Origin: Salmonella enterica subsp. houtenae serovar Houten
Lineage (GTDB): Bacteria > Pseudomonadota > Gammaproteobacteria > Enterobacterales > Enterobacteriaceae
Direction of reading: 5' to 3'
DNA length: 64,000 nt
Assembly: GCA_900478215.1 (NCBI GenBank)
Contig: LS483478.1
Location: 2,356,001-2,420,000 of the forward strand
Below, in pieces: positions 53,219 through 63,003 of the stretch (its first letter is position 1; every line of letters begins with the position of its first letter). Under the pieces are notes generated by a model that made no database searches, was not told the origin of the DNA, and saw only the letters and a program-made list of their open reading frames with translations. Made by a program: the position numbers and the translations under genes.

Positions 53219-54394
53219 ATGCAAAAACTCATTAACTCAGTGCAAAACTATGCCTGGGGAAGTAAAACTGCGTTAACGGAACTTTATGGCATAGCAAATC
53301 CGCAGCAGCAGCCAATGGCTGAACTCTGGATGGGCGCGCATCCCAAAAGCAGCTCGCGAATCACCACCGCCAACGGCGAAACCGTCTCCCTGCGTAACGC
53401 CATCGAAAATAATAAAACCGCCCTGCTGGGCGAAGCGGTCGCCAACCGTTTCGGCGAACTGCCGTTTCTGTTTAAAGTACTGTGCGCCGCGCAGCCGCTC
53501 TCTATTCAGGTGCACCCGAATAAGCGCAACTCCGAAATAGGTTTCGCCAAAGAAAATGCGGCGGGTATACCAATGGATGCCGCAGAGCGGAACTATAAAG
53601 ATCCTAACCATAAACCAGAGCTGGTTTTTGCCCTGACGCCTTTCCTGGCGATGAACGCGTTCCGCGAATTTTCTGATATGGTCTCTTTACTGCAACCTAT
53701 CGCCGGCGCGCATTCCGCTATCGCCCACTTTTTGCAGGCGCCTAACGCTGAACGTCTAAGCCAGCTTTTCGCCAGCCTGTTGAATATGCAAGGCGAAGAA
53801 AAATCCCGCGCGTTAGCCGTACTAAAAGCGGCGCTTAACAGCCAGCAAGGCGAACCGTGGCAAACGATCCGCGTGATTTCAGAGTATTATCCTGACGACA
53901 GCGGGCTTTTCTCTCCTTTGTTGCTGAATGTGGTCAAACTGAATCCCGGCGAGGCGATGTTCCTGTTTGCCGAAACACCTCACGCTTATCTGCAGGGCGT
54001 TGCGCTGGAAGTCATGGCGAACTCCGATAACGTTCTGCGCGCCGGCCTTACGCCAAAATATATCGACATCCCTGAGCTGGTCGCGAACGTGAAGTTCGAA
54101 CCTAAACCAGCCAGCGAGTTGCTGACTGCCCCGGTGAAAAGCGGCGCGGAGCTGGACTTCCCAATTCCGGTTGACGATTTTGCCTTTTCACTGCACGACC
54201 TGGCGCTTCAGGAGACGAGCATCGGCCAACACAGCGCAGCGATTCTGTTCTGCGTTGAGGGTGAGGCGGTGTTACGTAAAGATGAACAGCGTCTGGTACT
54301 TAAGCCGGGTGAGTCTGCCTTTATCGGCGCGGATGAGTCTCCGATTAGCGCCAGCGGCACAGGCCGTTTAGCGCGTGTTTATAACAAGCTGTAG
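53219..54394 (+). CDS. manA: ManA, mannose-6-phosphate isomerase
   Basis: The 391-residue zinc enzyme interconverts fructose 6-phosphate and mannose 6-phosphate, for mannose use and for GDP-mannose supply to O-antigen and colanic acid. Zinc-site motifs are SIQVHPNK (about residue 95), NHKPELVFAL (about 130) and AETPHAYLQG (about 252). ATG at 53219 follows AGGG. It is followed by a good terminator. Confidence 0.95.
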   Translation: MQKLINSVQNYAWGSKTALTELYGIANPQQQPMAELWMGAHPKSSSRITTANGETVSLRNAIENNKTALLGEAVANRFGELPFLFKVLCAAQPLSIQVHPNKRNSEIGFAKENAAGIPMDAAERNYKDPNHKPELVFALTPFLAMNAFREFSDMVSLLQPIAGAHSAIAHFLQAPNAERLSQLFASLLNMQGEEKSRALAVLKAALNSQQGEPWQTIRVISEYYPDDSGLFSPLLLNVVKLNPGEAMFLFAETPHAYLQGVALEVMANSDNVLRAGLTPKYIDIPELVANVKFEPKPASELLTAPVKSGAELDFPIPVDDFAFSLHDLALQETSIGQHSAAILFCVEGEAVLRKDEQRLVLKPGESAFIGADESPISASGTGRLARVYNKL

Positions 54395-54451
54395 CAACAT
54401 ACTGAATTTTTTAACAACTCTTGCTAAGCTTGTAAAAGACGTAAAACGCCT

Positions 54452-54484
54452 CCAGGCGGTTTAATCCGCCTGGTTTCATTTTTA
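54452..54484 (+). terminator. terminator of manA
   Basis: CCAGGCGG and CCGCCTGG pair around TTTAAT, followed by TTTCATTTTT. It ends 13 bases before the ydgA start. Confidence 0.8.
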
Positions 54485-54496
54485 TGGACAATTGAT

Positions 54497-56005
54497 ATGA
54501 AAAAAACACTGGTAGCTGCAGGTGTAGTAATTGCACTTGGCATCGTCTGGACAGGCGGTGCCTGGTATACGGGGAAAAAGCTGGAGAGCCATCTTTCAGA
54601 AATGGTGACTCAGGCCAATGAACAGCTCAAGCGTACTGCGCCGGAGGCCGGTGTTGAATTAAGTTATCAAAACTACCAGCGCGGCGTGTTCAGTAGCCAT
54701 CTGCAACTGGTTGTCAAACCGGTTGCCGACGCAGACAATACCTGGTTGAAGCCCGGGCAAAGCATTGTGCTGGACGAGTCCGTTTCACATGGCCCCTTCC
54801 CGCTCGCACAGCTCAAAACGCTCAATCTGATCCCTTCTATGGCGTCGGTAAAAACCACGCTGGTGAATAACGATGCGGCAAAACCACTCTTTGATATCGC
54901 GAAAGGCGACGCGCCCTTTGTCATCAATACCCGCATTGGTTATGGCGGCGATACCCGCTCCGATATCTCTCTCAATCCGTTAAACTACGAGAATGCTGGT
55001 GAAAAGGTCGCCTTTAGCGGCGGGGAGTTCCAGCTTAACGCCGATAAAGACGGTAATGTGGTCTCGCTATCAGGCGAAGCGCAGAGCGGTCTGGTCGATG
55101 CCGTTAACGAATATAATCAGAAGGTACAACTCACCTTTAATAATTTGAAAACAGACGGTACCAGTAAACTGGCAAGCTTCGGCGAACGTGTAGGCGACCA
55201 AAAGTTAACGCTGGATAAACTGTCCATCGCCATTGAAGGTAAAGAGATGGCGGTGCTGGAAGGGATGGAGATTGCCGGTAAGTCCGATCTGGTCAACGAC
55301 GGAAAAACCATTAATAGCCAGTTGGATTACTCGCTTAACAGCCTGAAAGTGCAGAATCAGGATTTGGGCAGCGGTAAATTAACGCTAAAAGTCGGTCAAA
55401 TCGACGGCGAAGCCTGGCACCAGTTTAGTCAGCAATATAATGCGCAAACGCAGGCGCTGCTGAATCAGCCGGACATGGCGCAGAATCCTGAGCTTTATCA
55501 ACAAAAAGTCACCGAAGCGTTCTTTAGCGCTCTCCCCGTGCTGTTAAAAGGCGATCCGGTGCTTACCCTGACGCCGCTTAGCTGGAAAAACGCCAAAGGA
55601 GAAACCACGCTGAATCTGTCGCTGTTCCTGAAAGATCCGGCAACGACAACGGCACAACCGCAAACGCTGGCGCAGGAAGTCGACCGCTCCGTGAAATCAC
55701 TGGATGCGAAACTGGCGATTCCGATGGATATGGCGGTCGAGTTTATGACACAGATAGCAAAACTGGAAGGCTACCAGCAGGATGATGCGGAAAAACTGGC
55801 AAAACAACAGGTTCAGGGGCTGTCCGCAATGGGGCAGATGTTCCGACTGACAACGCTGAAGGATAATACTATCGCTTCCAGTTTGCAGTACGCCAATGGT
55901 CAGATCACGCTCAACGGGCAAAAAATGCCGTTGGAAGACTTTGTCGGCCTGTTTGGAATGCCGGCGCTTTCCGTACCGGACGTTCCGGCGTTGCCTCAAC
56001 AATAA
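54497..56005 (+). CDS. ydgA: YdgA, DUF945 inner-membrane/periplasmic protein
   Basis: The 502-residue protein has one N-terminal hydrophobic segment (about residues 4-22), which may be an uncleaved anchor. It is followed by a long beta-rich DUF945 region with the early motif WYTGKKLE. E. coli has paralogues YihF and YdgA; function is unknown. In this window it is followed, past a hairpin, by malI. The uidCBA-uidR and hdhA genes found here in E. coli are absent. Confidence 0.9.
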   Translation: MKKTLVAAGVVIALGIVWTGGAWYTGKKLESHLSEMVTQANEQLKRTAPEAGVELSYQNYQRGVFSSHLQLVVKPVADADNTWLKPGQSIVLDESVSHGPFPLAQLKTLNLIPSMASVKTTLVNNDAAKPLFDIAKGDAPFVINTRIGYGGDTRSDISLNPLNYENAGEKVAFSGGEFQLNADKDGNVVSLSGEAQSGLVDAVNEYNQKVQLTFNNLKTDGTSKLASFGERVGDQKLTLDKLSIAIEGKEMAVLEGMEIAGKSDLVNDGKTINSQLDYSLNSLKVQNQDLGSGKLTLKVGQIDGEAWHQFSQQYNAQTQALLNQPDMAQNPELYQQKVTEAFFSALPVLLKGDPVLTLTPLSWKNAKGETTLNLSLFLKDPATTTAQPQTLAQEVDRSVKSLDAKLAIPMDMAVEFMTQIAKLEGYQQDDAEKLAKQQVQGLSAMGQMFRLTTLKDNTIASSLQYANGQITLNGQKMPLEDFVGLFGMPALSVPDVPALPQQ

Positions 56006-56013
56006 TCGCCTTG

Positions 56014-56038
56014 CCGGGTGTAGCGACGCTACACCCGG
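56014..56038. terminator. hairpin between convergent ydgA and malI
   Basis: CCGGGTGTAGCG and CGCTACACCCGG are perfect 12-base complements around one A. There is no T-run on either strand. It may be a REP-like stabiliser of both mRNAs. Confidence 0.55.
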
Positions 56039-56062
56039 TCTACGCCGAACAACGCGCAGCCT

Positions 56063-57091
56063 CTACTTTTGCGTCACCAGGCGAGCGGCTATCGTTTGAC
56101 TCCGCAAATGGTGCTCGTCGTGAGCAATACGCTGCAATATTCGTTCAGCCAGGGTATAGCCTATTTCTCGCGCTGGCGTACTGGCCCAGATAATCGGCAG
56201 GTCGTCGAGGGCACTCTCCGCAACATCAGCAAACGCCGCCAGCGACACCTGCTGCTCAAAATAGCGATCGACACCGCTCTCGCCACTCTGTCGTCCAGCC
56301 CTCAGTAGGCCAAACCACGCTCCCATCGCGATGGTTTCGTTATAACAAACGACGGCGCTAATGGTCGGATTGTATCGCAACAGCGCGGTAATACTTTCTG
56401 CTGCCTGTTTCTAACTGGAAGCGCATTCCACGACCCACTCGCTGTGAAACGGTAGACCGTATTTTAACAACGTCGCGCAATAGCCGCCCACGCGCTCCGC
56501 GCGGGTTAAAGAGGCGCTTTGCCCTCCCAGCCAGGCGATGCGCTGATGGCCCTGACGAATAAGGTATTCCGTCAGGAGCTGCGCCGCCTGCATGTTGTCA
56601 GGCCGAACAGTATCCGCATCATCAAGATAGCTGGCGCGTGAGGCAAACACGACCGGAATCCCTTGTACGTCGGCCTGCGCTCTCAGCGCTTCGCTACTGC
56701 CCGCCGCATCAGCAATCACCACGCCATCCACGCCCTGATTGAGCAACATGGTAAAACGCTGGTTTAGCTGTTCGCCATCTTTACCTCCGTGCAGGAGAAA
56801 AACCATACGGCCTTGCGCTTCCAGCGCTTCCGTTAATCCTGCGGTCAATTCGGCATAAAAGGGCGCCGATAAATCACGAACGATCAAACCGATAACGCCG
56901 CTTTGCCCGCCACGCAGCGCGGACGCCTGGCGGTTACGCACAAAGCCCAGTTGTTCAATTGCCGCGTTCACGCGCTCGCCGGTCGCGGCCGATATTCGCC
57001 CCTTGCCGCTCAGCACTAAGGAAACGGTGCTCACCGACACGCCAGCCGCCAGCGCAACATCGTGGATAGTGATTTTTTTGGCGATAGCCAT
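56063..57091 (-). pseudogene. malI: malI, maltose-region LacI-type repressor interrupted by an amber codon
   Basis: The frame encodes 226 residues to a TAG at 56411-56413. It then stays open in the same frame for 115 more codons to the natural stop at 56063, for a total of 342 codon positions, exactly the E. coli MalI length. Around the stop the protein reads ECASS-stop-KQAAES, where E. coli has SSQKQAAE, so a single CAG-to-TAG change explains it. The first part keeps the helix-turn-helix (ITIHDVALAAGVSVSTVSL) and half of the effector domain. The missing part includes much of the C-terminal subdomain, so the product is probably unstable or inactive. MalI normally represses malXY. Confidence 0.85.
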
Positions 57092-57118
57092 GTCAACAAA
57101 TCGCTCCAGAGTCTGACA

Positions 57119-57134
57119 GATAAAACGTTTTACC
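57119..57134. promoter_or_regulatory. MalI operator, malI side
   Basis: GATAAAACGTTTTACC differs from the perfect operator at its last two bases. It lies 28 bases upstream of the malI start, as expected for autorepression. Confidence 0.7.
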
Positions 57135-57197
57135 TATCTGTTATCTTTATACGCGTTATTATCGGTCAGTAATGTTATTAATGCCGCACTAAAATTG

Positions 57198-57213
57198 GAT
57201 AAAACGTTTTATC
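57198..57213. promoter_or_regulatory. MalI operator, malX side
   Basis: GATAAAACGTTTTATC is a perfect 16-base palindrome of the LacI-family type, with the central CG. It is 51 bases upstream of malX and 79 bases from the other operator. Confidence 0.8.
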
Positions 57214-57263
57214 TTCTCGCCATCATAACCTGACACCGGCCTTTATTAACAAGGAGTCGTTAG

Positions 57264-58856
57264 ATGACGACGAAAACTACGCCAAAAATAACGCTATGGG
57301 AATTTTTCCAGCAATTGGGCAAAACGTTTATGTTGCCTGTCGCCTTACTCTCGTTCTGCGGCATTATGCTCGGTATCGGCAGTTCGTTCAGCAGTCACGA
57401 CGTTATCACCCTGCTCCCCGTGTTGGGTAATCCATTGCTGCAGGCTATCTTCACCTGGATGAGTAAAGTAGGTTCTTTTGCCTTTAGCTTCCTGCCAGTG
57501 ATGTTTTGTATCGCGATTCCGCTCGGTCTGGCGCGAGAAAACAAAGGCGTCGCCGCGTTTGCCGGGTTCGTCGGCTACGCGGTAATGAACCTTGCGGTTA
57601 ACTTCTGGCTCACGGCAAAAGGCATTCTGCCGACCACCGATGCGGCGGTGCTGAAAGCCAATAACGTACAAAATATTCTGGGAATCCCCTCGATCGATAC
57701 CGGCATTCTCGGCGCCGTTATCGCTGGTATTATTGTCTGGATGCTGCATGAACGGTTTCACGCCATTCGTTTGCCGGATGCGCTGGCCTTTTTCGGCGGT
57801 ACGCGTTTTGTACCCATCGTTTCCGCCGTCGTGATGGGTCTTGTCGGCCTGGTTATCCCGCTCGTATGGCCGGTTTTTGCGATGGGAATTAGCGGACTGG
57901 GCCATATCATCAATAGCGCCGGCGACTTTGGACCGATGATTTTCGGCACCGGCGAGCGCCTGTTGTTACCTTTTGGTCTGCACCATATTCTGGTAGCGCT
58001 GATTCGTTTCACCGAGGCGGGCGGAACGCAAGAGGTGTGCGGGCATACCGTTAGCGGCGCATTGACTATTTTCCAGGCCCAACTCAGTTGCCCAACGACG
58101 CATGGCTTCTCTGAAAGCGCCACTCGCTTCTTATCGCAAGGCAAAATGCCGGCGTTTCTCGGTGGTTTGCCGGGTGCCGCGCTGGCAATGTACCACTGTG
58201 CTCGTCCAGAAAATCGCCATAAAATTAAAGGATTATTGATTTCCGGTTTAATCGCCTGCGTTGTCGGCGGTACAACGGAGCCGCTGGAATTCCTGTTTCT
58301 GTTCGTGGCGCCGGTGCTGTACGTTATTCATGCTCTGCTGACCGGGCTGGGCTTTACCATCATGGCTATTCTCGGCGTCACTATCGGCAATACGGATGGC
58401 AATATTATTGACTTTGTGGTGTTCGGCATCCTGCATGGTCTGTCAACAAAATGGTATCTGGTGCCGGTAGTGGCGGTGATATGGTTTGCGGTTTACTACG
58501 TCATTTTCCGCTTCGCCATTACACGTTTTAACCTCAAAACACCAGGGCGCGAGGCAGAGATTGCCACCCGCATTGAAAAAGCGATCGCTGGCGCGCCGGG
58601 AAAATCCGGCTACAACGTGCCTGCTATCCTGGCGGCATTAGGCGGCACGGAAAACATCGTGAGTCTGGACAACTGCATCACCCGTCTACGTCTGTCAGTG
58701 AAAGATATGTCGCTTGTGGATGTCCAGGCATTGAAGGACAATCGCGCGATAGGCGTCGTACAGCTCAATCAGCATAATTTGCAGGTCGTTATCGGCCCGC
58801 AGGTTCAGTCTGTAAAAGATGAAATGGTTGGTCTGATGAATACCGTTCAGGCATAA
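57264..58856 (+). CDS. malX: MalX, PTS IIBC component (glucose/maltose type)
   Basis: The 530-residue protein has an N-terminal ten-helix EIIC domain, a linker, and a C-terminal EIIB domain whose phosphorylated Cys is in DNCITRLRLS (about residue 473). No IIA domain is present, so it must use Crr. E. coli MalX can transport glucose and maltose by facilitated diffusion or phosphorylation, but the natural substrate is unsettled. It is preceded by AAGGAG and a MalI operator. Confidence 0.93.
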   Translation: MTTKTTPKITLWEFFQQLGKTFMLPVALLSFCGIMLGIGSSFSSHDVITLLPVLGNPLLQAIFTWMSKVGSFAFSFLPVMFCIAIPLGLARENKGVAAFAGFVGYAVMNLAVNFWLTAKGILPTTDAAVLKANNVQNILGIPSIDTGILGAVIAGIIVWMLHERFHAIRLPDALAFFGGTRFVPIVSAVVMGLVGLVIPLVWPVFAMGISGLGHIINSAGDFGPMIFGTGERLLLPFGLHHILVALIRFTEAGGTQEVCGHTVSGALTIFQAQLSCPTTHGFSESATRFLSQGKMPAFLGGLPGAALAMYHCARPENRHKIKGLLISGLIACVVGGTTEPLEFLFLFVAPVLYVIHALLTGLGFTIMAILGVTIGNTDGNIIDFVVFGILHGLSTKWYLVPVVAVIWFAVYYVIFRFAITRFNLKTPGREAEIATRIEKAIAGAPGKSGYNVPAILAALGGTENIVSLDNCITRLRLSVKDMSLVDVQALKDNRAIGVVQLNQHNLQVVIGPQVQSVKDEMVGLMNTVQA

Positions 58857-58865
58857 GGAAGAAAT

Positions 58866-60038
58866 ATGTTCGATTTTTCACAGGAAGTTGACCGTCGCGG
58901 TACATGGTGTACGCAGTGGGATTATGTCGCCGATCGTTTTGGCGAAGCCGATCTGCTCCCCTTTACTATCTCGGATATGGATTTTGCCACCGCGCCGTGT
59001 ATCCTGGAGGCGCTAAACCAGCGTCTTTCCCACGGCGTACTGGGCTACAGCCGCTGGAACAATGAGGCGTTTTTAGGGGCGATTACCCACTGGTTTGCGA
59101 CACGCCATCAGACCACGATAGATGCACGTGCCCTTGTATACGGCCCTTCCGTTATCTATATGGTGTCTGAGCTTATCCGTCAGTGGTCCGACGAAGGCGA
59201 CGGTGTGGTAGTTCATACCCCCGCTTACGATGCTTTTTATAAAGCGATTGAAGGCAACCATCGCATCGTCACTCCCGTCCAGCTGGAGAAAGAAGGCAAC
59301 GCCTGGCATTGCGATATGGCAAAACTGGAGGCGGCGCTGGCGCGTCCGGAAAGCAAAATCCTGCTGCTGTGCAGTCCGCAAAATCCCACCGGTAAAGTGT
59401 GGACGCGTGACGAGCTGGAAACGGTGTCAGCGCTGTGCGAGCGCCACGGCGTACGGGTGATTTCCGATGAAATTCACATGGATATGGTATGGGGAGACCA
59501 GCCGCATATTCCCTGGAGCAATGTCGCGCGCGGAGACTGGGCGCTGTTCTCCTCCGGCTCGAAAAGCTTCAACATTCCGGCATTAACCGGCGCTTATGGA
59601 ATCATCGAAAATAGCATAAGCCGTGAACGCTACCTGGCCGCCTTAAAAGGTCGCGACGGCCTTTCCTCGCCAGCGGTGCTCTCGCTCACGGCGCATATTG
59701 CCGCATACCAGCACGGCGCGCCGTGGCTGGATGCGTTACGCGCCTGGCTGGCGGCTAATATGCGCTATATCGAGCAGGCGCTGAATGACGCCTTTCCGAC
59801 GTTGAACTGGCAAGCGCCGCCATCGACCTATCTGGCCTGGATTGATCTCCGTCCGCTCGGCATTGACGATCAAAAATTACAGAATGCGCTCATTCATCAG
59901 GAGAAAGTGGCCATTATGCCCGGCGATACCTATGGCGCAGAAGGCCGGGGATTTGTGCGTCTGAATGCCGGATGCCCTCGCCTGAAACTTGAAAAAGGCG
60001 TCAACGGATTGATTAACGCTATCCGCGCCGTTCGCTAA
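58866..60038 (+). CDS. malY: MalY, PLP-dependent C-S lyase and MalT modulator
   Basis: The 390-residue aminotransferase-fold enzyme has the PLP lysine in SSGSKSFNIP (about residue 233) and the CSPQNPTGKVW motif (about residue 170). It cleaves cystathionine and other C-S bonds. In E. coli the protein also binds and inactivates the activator MalT, lowering mal regulon expression. It starts ten bases after malX, with AAGGAAG. Confidence 0.94.
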   Translation: MFDFSQEVDRRGTWCTQWDYVADRFGEADLLPFTISDMDFATAPCILEALNQRLSHGVLGYSRWNNEAFLGAITHWFATRHQTTIDARALVYGPSVIYMVSELIRQWSDEGDGVVVHTPAYDAFYKAIEGNHRIVTPVQLEKEGNAWHCDMAKLEAALARPESKILLLCSPQNPTGKVWTRDELETVSALCERHGVRVISDEIHMDMVWGDQPHIPWSNVARGDWALFSSGSKSFNIPALTGAYGIIENSISRERYLAALKGRDGLSSPAVLSLTAHIAAYQHGAPWLDALRAWLAANMRYIEQALNDAFPTLNWQAPPSTYLAWIDLRPLGIDDQKLQNALIHQEKVAIMPGDTYGAEGRGFVRLNAGCPRLKLEKGVNGLINAIRAVR

Positions 60039-60257
60039 TACCGTCCACAAGCGGGGAGATTGACCCTTTATCCTAAGATGCGATAACAGAGATAAATCTT
60101 GTGCGCTAACCGGGGAGCGCGTTGAAGAGAATAATATAAAATTTCTCCCGCGCCCTCGCGACGTTGCAACGTAATGGCTCCGTTTTTCCAAAATTTCCAG
60201 AAGATTATCAATCTGTAGTATAATGGTGCGCACTTTTATTAAAAATTGAGTGCGCCC

Positions 60258-61259
60258 ATGATTGATATTACGCTTCCTTTGACTGACATCCACCGCCACC
60301 TTGATGGCAACATTCGTGCCCAAACAATTCTGGATCTTGGTCGCCAGTTCAACATCGCCCTTCCCGCTCAAACGCTGGAAACGCTGATTCCGCATGTCCA
60401 GGTCACCGCAACCGAACCCGATTTAGTCAGCTTTCTGTCTAAGCTCGATTGGGGGGTAAAAGTCCTGGCATCGCTTGACGCCTGCCGTCGTGTGGCCTTT
60501 GAAAATATTGAAGATGCCGCCCGTAACGGCCTGCATTACGTCGAACTTCGCTTTTCGCCTGGCTACATGGCGATGGCGCATCAGTTACCGATCGCAGGCG
60601 TGGTTGAAGCCGTTATCGACGGCGTACACGACGGCTGTAACACGTTTGGCGTCGAGGCGCGACTCATTGGCATTATGAGCCGTACCTTCGGCGAGGCGGC
60701 ATGTTTACAGGAGCTTGATGCACTGCTGGCGCACAGAGAGAAGATCACCGCGCTGGATTTAGCCGGTGATGAGCTTGGCTTTCCCGGCAGCCTGTTTTTG
60801 TCGCACTTTAACCGGGCGCGCGATGCTGGCTGGCATATTACCGTTCACGCTGGCGAAGCCGCAGGGCCGGAAAGCATCTGGCAGGCGATTCGCGAACTGG
60901 GGGCCGAACGTATCGGACATGGCGTAAAAGCTGTCGAAGATCGCGCGTTAATGGATTTTCTTGCACAGCAACGTATCGGTATTGAATCCTGTCTGACCTC
61001 GAATATTCAGACCAGTACCGTCGCATCGCTGGCAGACCATCCGCTCAAAACCTTCCTTGAGCATGGCGTTCTCGCCAGTCTTAATACGGACGATCCGGCT
61101 GTTCAGGGCGTAGATATTATCCATGAATATCACGTAGCCGCGCCAGCGGCAGGATTGAGCCGCGAACAGATTCGCCAGGCGCAGATTAACGGTCTGGAAA
61201 TCGCGTTTCTGAGCGATGGCGAAAAACGTGCGCTGCGCGAAAAAGTGGTCGCGGCGTAA
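60258..61259 (+). CDS. add: Add, adenosine deaminase
   Basis: The 333-residue zinc enzyme deaminates adenosine and deoxyadenosine to inosines. Metal and catalytic residues are seen in TDIHRHLDGN (about residue 8), VHAGEAAGPES (about 196), RIGHGVK (about 217) and LNTDDPAV (about 276). ATG at 60258 is chosen; a TTG four codons earlier has been called in frame but has no better ribosome site. It is monocistronic here, with malY on one side and ydgJ convergent on the other. Confidence 0.95.
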   Translation: MIDITLPLTDIHRHLDGNIRAQTILDLGRQFNIALPAQTLETLIPHVQVTATEPDLVSFLSKLDWGVKVLASLDACRRVAFENIEDAARNGLHYVELRFSPGYMAMAHQLPIAGVVEAVIDGVHDGCNTFGVEARLIGIMSRTFGEAACLQELDALLAHREKITALDLAGDELGFPGSLFLSHFNRARDAGWHITVHAGEAAGPESIWQAIRELGAERIGHGVKAVEDRALMDFLAQQRIGIESCLTSNIQTSTVASLADHPLKTFLEHGVLASLNTDDPAVQGVDIIHEYHVAAPAAGLSREQIRQAQINGLEIAFLSDGEKRALREKVVAA

Positions 61260-61287
61260 GATTGCTTTATTGACGCTAACGCCCCCT

Positions 61288-61321
61288 CTCCGCCTGCGGT
61301 TTAATGCTATCCCAGGCGGAG
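61288..61321. terminator. hairpin between add and ydgJ
   Basis: CTCCGCCTG and CAGGCGGAG form a nine-base stem around 16 bases between convergent genes. No clear T-run follows on either strand. Confidence 0.45.
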
Positions 61322-61333
61322 AAAAGCTACATC

Positions 61334-62374
61334 TCAGGCAAGACACAGCGTCGCGCGATGTTTTGCCGATTCCATGCCCAGTTCAATCAACTCCATAATT
61401 TGAATCGCCTGGCTTGCCGGCACGGGATTTTCACCGTTACCGTTTAACGCATCGCGGATGGCGGCATAATATGCCGGATAGTTACCCGGCAACGTAAGCC
61501 AGTTCTCTTCTTTGCGCGTCTCTCCCTCAACCAAGGTCAATACACCGTCACGCATGTCATATCCCCAATCCTCCTGCGGTAAACGTTCGCCGTTTTTTAG
61601 CCGTTCTTCCTGAGGATCAAGACCATATTTTACATAGCTACCGCGCGAACCATGAACGATATATCGCGCTGACTCCGCCGCGGCAAGCATCGTACCGTGC
61701 AAAATTACGCGGCGCTGGGGGTAGGATAAAATCGCGTGGAAATAATCTGTAGATTGCGCGCCCGGACGCAGTTGCGCTAAATCCACCGTCATGCTGACCG
61801 GCAGGCCAAAAAGTTGAATGGCCTGATCTAACAAGTGCGGCGCCAGATCGTACCAGATACCACTTCCCGGCCCGCCTTGCTCGCGCCAGAGGTCACGCAC
61901 CTGAGGACGGAAACGATCAAAGTGGGATTCAAACAAGGACACCTCGCCGAGCACGCCATCCGCCAACAAGGCTTTCAGCGTCAAAAAATCGCTGTCCCAG
62001 CGTCGGTTGTGGAAGACGGAAAGTACCCGGCCGGTGCTCCGCGCAAGTGCATCCAACTCTCGCGCCTGTGACAGTGTCACGGTGAAGGGTTTATCAACCA
62101 CCACATGTTTACCGGCCTCCAGTGCGGCTTTCGCCAACGGAAAATGGGTATCGTTGGGCGTCGGGATCACGATCAGGTCGATATGCGGATCGTTAAATAA
62201 ATGTCGGGGCTCAGAGACCACGGACACCGCCGGCCAGTCTGCTTTCACTTTTGTTTCATCTCTGCTGGATACCGCCGCGAGTTCTAACCCTGGCGTTCCC
62301 ATAATTAAGGGCGCATGAAAGGTTTTACTGGCGTAGCCATAACCGATTAACCCAACGCGGATTTTGTCATTCAT
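61334..62374 (-). CDS. ydgJ: YdgJ, Gfo/Idh/MocA-family oxidoreductase
   Basis: The 346-residue protein has an N-terminal Rossmann fold (VGLIGYGYASKTFHAPLI from about residue 6), the VVDKPF motif with its catalytic-type Lys near residue 95, and the family's C-terminal alpha/beta domain. Relatives oxidise sugars or inositols with NAD(P); the substrate is unknown. ATG at 62374 follows GGAGGCAGTGAG. The longer frame to 62449 lacks a ribosome site. Confidence 0.9.
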   Translation of the reverse strand: MNDKIRVGLIGYGYASKTFHAPLIMGTPGLELAAVSSRDETKVKADWPAVSVVSEPRHLFNDPHIDLIVIPTPNDTHFPLAKAALEAGKHVVVDKPFTVTLSQARELDALARSTGRVLSVFHNRRWDSDFLTLKALLADGVLGEVSLFESHFDRFRPQVRDLWREQGGPGSGIWYDLAPHLLDQAIQLFGLPVSMTVDLAQLRPGAQSTDYFHAILSYPQRRVILHGTMLAAAESARYIVHGSRGSYVKYGLDPQEERLKNGERLPQEDWGYDMRDGVLTLVEGETRKEENWLTLPGNYPAYYAAIRDALNGNGENPVPASQAIQIMELIELGMESAKHRATLCLA

Positions 62375-62581
62375 CTCACTGCCTCCGGTTTTAGATATCG
62401 CTATTCCACACCATCGTGCGATTAGCCGCAATAGCGTCCTGACCAACAACGTAGTATCACATGATTAACTTGTTACAGAACAGAGGCTAAAATCGTTCCC
62501 ATCCCTCTTGCCGGCTGTTCGCCAGGAAAGTAACATTTACTCTCTGTGTTTATGGATAAATCAAAGCAAATGTCGTCAATA

Positions 62582-62707
62582 GTGAATCGTCTTATTGAAT
62601 TAACTGGGTGGATAGTTCTCGTTATCTCAGTCATTCTTTTAGGTATTGCCAACCATATTGACAATTACCAACCACCCGAGCCCGTTGCTTCCGTTCAGAA
62701 GAAGTAA
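62582..62707 (+). CDS. blr: Blr, small divisome/beta-lactam resistance membrane protein
   Basis: From GTG at 62582 the protein is 41 residues: VNRLIELTGWIVLVISV, a second half of one membrane helix, and the tail HIDNYQPPEPV. It aligns with E. coli Blr, a single-helix protein of the division machinery whose loss raises beta-lactam sensitivity. ATGs at 62552 and 62570 are in frame, but none of the candidates has a clear ribosome site; GTG is set by alignment. Confidence 0.83.
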   Translation: MNRLIELTGWIVLVISVILLGIANHIDNYQPPEPVASVQKK

Positions 62708-63003
62708 GCGTCAGATAACGCAAAGGCATTTCCGCGTGGTACGGTGAGCGGCGCCCCAGGGTGTGCAAGAAAAAGTCAAAAATCGGCAAAAAAACGAAAT
62801 ATGTTCTATCTGGTCTGACGTTTATTGCCTGTTGCAGGAAAGCGCGTTAACCTTTCGCCCCAGGCGCCATTTGGCGTCTGATCTTTTACCGGTAAGAATA
62901 TTCCTTTTTTACCTGCACCCCTGACCTCTCACTGGTGCGACTTTGTTTATTTTTTATCAGTGACTACTCCGTTGGCATTATATTTAATATGGATCAACTT
63001 TAT

